This document shows, piece by piece, positions 43,290 to 45,435 of a stretch of DNA of 45,435 nucleotides; within the stretch, counting starts at the first letter, position 1, and each line of letters opens with the position of its first letter. The stretch lies in assembly GCA_003049485.1 (NCBI GenBank), contig PYST01000300.1, positions 1 through 45,435 on the forward strand, given 5' to 3'. The notes below the pieces were generated by a model. That model saw only the letters and a program-made list of their open reading frames with translations. It was not told where the DNA came from and searched no databases. This DNA is from Ophioceras dolichostomum (taxonomy: Eukaryota; Ascomycota; Sordariomycetes; Magnaporthales; Ophioceraceae). The position numbers were made by a program, and so were the translations under genes.

Positions 43290-45435
43290 CCTTGTTATTA
43301 GGCAAAAATGGGATGAGTAAAGCGTACAAACACAGATGCACGTTGAAATAAAGGTGCCTTCATGCAGAAGCTTGATGGGTTACAAATGCCTTCGGACAAC
43401 CAGGGAATAACCGGCTATTGTGTACAATAGATTGTAATGTCACAAGTTTCGCAGCTCTCATCGTTGCTCCTGGACAAGAGGGCTGCTACTATGCTAGGTA
43501 TTATGTATTTGATTACAGTTTGTTTGCCGGTATACGCCGACCTTCCAGTTCAGGATCTAAGTCGTAAGAATTGCCTCGAGATCTGCCTGTTTGAAAGCAG
43601 GTCTTCGGCATAAGCAGAGTCAACCAGGGTGAGATAACTATGTTTGAAAGCTAGAAGCACACCGTAAGTGATGCGGGAACGATGAGAATTCCCTCGTAAT
43701 GAGACATGAACATGTAATTGCTAGAGAGTGACCTGTTGCTTAGGTAGATCCTGCATTCACGCCTGCCGCGATTCTTTGATCTTCTTCTTCGCCAAATACA
43801 CTGGCACTATGAAACATAGTTTGGTAGCTTAATCTGGAAAATTATGCAATCACTGTGCTCTGTATGTCCACTTCGATGCATTGGTCTCTTGCCAAGCCAA
43901 GTCATCAGTCATCAGTCATGGGGAACATCAATGCCTTTTGCTTTGAGGATTCGCTTGGCCTATTGAATTCAGAGAATTTCAAGTCAAGGTGGAAATGAAT
44001 ATGAGGCCATCGCGACTCATATCGTAGAAATCGGCGCTGGAACATACCGTGACGCTCGCTGTTACTAGCACTGCATCCACCCCTATCTCTCTCGTCAGCC
44101 TGATCTATCTCGATCCTAAGACTTCTCTACACTAAGGTTACTCGCCAACGTCACGACGTCGAGAATCCCCATTCTGCGCGTCCTGGAGTATAAAAACTGC
44201 TGATGACGACGGTATGGTTCTTTCGCTGCGCCTGAGCGACGATGTCAAGGTGCCGCGCTCCGAACTGCTCTGCGGCGTTCTCTCCCGCTTGTCCGGCACC
44301 CATACCTGCGTCCCACACTCATTGGATTCCCTACCCCTTACGACACTCCATCACCGAGAAGCAGGTATAGGGCGAATATGTGTGGAGCCCCAGTGGCCAC
44401 TGATGATGACCATCTGCCTCCCCGTGAGGCTGACCCGCATCCTCCATCTCCTGGTAGCAAGGGACGAGCATAATAGGCTTGGACCATCTGATTTCCCACT
44501 GAAATTCAAGCTTGAAGCTCATTTAGAGCAATAAATAGATGGTATTTGGCTTGTGTAGCTTCGCTCGGCCCTCGAGGGTGGCCATGTCCTGCGCCCTGCC
44601 AAGTCATCAGCCATGTGTATAGAGTCACCAGTCCTTCTTATGAGGTGGTGTGAGCCTTGTTCTCTTTTGACGTGAAGAAATGGGGCGGAGAAGAAAGCCA
44701 GAAGGCATGTTGGCAGCGGGGTTTATCCGAGAATCGAGTCACGAACGGGAAGGAGAGGGCACTTCGGTCATTTAGTAGATCATTTCTTCATCAATCTCTC
44801 TCGTGGCAACCAGATCACTTCTCAACGCATCCCCCATTGCCAACGGCGCCCGCTTTGCCATTCCATCTTGAATATGCGTCGAGGACAGTATCTTTTGTTT
44901 GTGGTCTTGGAATCCAGAGACAAGCAGATGTCGTTGCTTCCGTCCTGCGTTACCTTTGAATAATAGCCAGCGCGTACATACCCACCCATCCATTCTCTGC
45001 CGTCCCTTTCAGCGTGTCTGCTTCCCGCGTTCTGTTGTCTCCCGGGGCGTTGTTCTTTGTTCCTTCCTTACTCCCCCCTGCTTGAAACACTCCGGCAACG
45101 AGGATTCTCGAAGGCATCCTTTGTTACCCCAATTCATTCCACCCCCTACGTCCTTCCTGTTGGCCCCGAGCTCTTGATGCGACTACCGCGCTGGCACCAT
45201 GCCAACCCTTGCCCATTACCGCGGAGCCAACCGGACCAGACAATCGTCTAAGTGTCTAGATTTCGGCAACACAAAGACACCCGCCTGAGTGTGCATCAGC
45301 GGGAGAAATGTGAGTGGGATCTTGTGAAATAAGTTGGAGGGAAGCGCTACGAAGTCCGACTTGCTCTAGCTTGTGCGCGAGTTCAGCTGCTGTTCTGGTT
45401 TCTTCTCCTAACCGCGGACGACCTCGTTGATCCCC
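43290..45435. other. Right-end intergenic region, no supported gene
   Basis: No coding segment with a domain. A TATA-like GTATAAAAAC (about 44188-44197) lies just upstream of a 106-codon open frame at 44214-44534, but the peptide looks random and no splice partner is visible. C/T-rich sequence near 45050-45170 may be the promoter of a gene beyond the window. Confidence 0.35.

Noticed and set aside
44214..44534. 106-codon frame downstream of a TATA-like element
   Set aside because: No domain, signal peptide or splice partner. The peptide looks like chance translation.

Overview
The window reads as a gene-rich stretch of nuclear DNA from a filamentous ascomycete (Pezizomycotina, most likely a Sordariomycete; no species is claimed). 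The grounds are short GT-AG introns with CTAAC/CTGAC-like branch sites, GC-rich third codon positions, typical fungal families (Zn2Cys6 regulator, bZIP-DUF3425 protein, CFEM-type membrane proteins, AA8 haem domain, GMC oxidoreductase, DHA2 transporter), and relics of Fot1/pogo-type and Tad-like LINE elements. Genes are monocistronic on both strands. There is no operon, CRISPR array, rRNA gene or convincing tRNA gene.

Layout. 1-740: 3' end of a decayed pogo/Fot1-type transposase. 2.5-4.2 kb: secreted AA8 haem protein with a Ser/Thr-rich stalk and a Lys/Gly/Trp tail. 4.5-6.0 kb: RNase H end of a dead LINE, followed by two tandem LINE-like 3' tails. 6.9-8.35 kb (-): bZIP-like DUF3425 regulator. 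10.5-10.9 kb: small secreted six-cysteine protein. 13.0-15.1 kb: secreted GMC flavoprotein oxidoreductase.

15.5-23.8 kb is a conserved housekeeping block: zuotin (-), the complex III assembly factor Mzm1 (+), the splicing factor Slt11/Ecm2 (-), sterol 24-C-methyltransferase Erg6 (+) and the pyruvate dehydrogenase E1 beta subunit (+). Zuotin/Mzm1 and Slt11/Erg6 are head-to-head pairs with compact shared promoters.

24.7-26.1 kb (-): single-pass membrane protein with a PAN/apple-like ectodomain. 28.2-31.9 kb (-): nine-exon DHA2-type MFS transporter, including a 24-nt microexon, divergent from a Zn2Cys6 regulator at 33.6-36.4 kb (+). 37.0-39.2 kb: two head-to-head paralogous membrane proteins with double CFEM-like cysteine modules. 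One of them ends in a PPxY-type tail once a 91-nt intron is removed. 41.3-43.3 kb: unrecognised gene or pseudogene in several open segments. The rest is intergenic.

The genes do not form an obvious pathway. Functional links I would propose are the transporter/regulator pair, the CFEM twin pair, and, more weakly, the AA8 haem protein with the GMC oxidoreductase, which are the two domain types fused in cellobiose dehydrogenase. Exon boundaries were derived by hand from splice consensus, reading phase and family continuity. No search was run.
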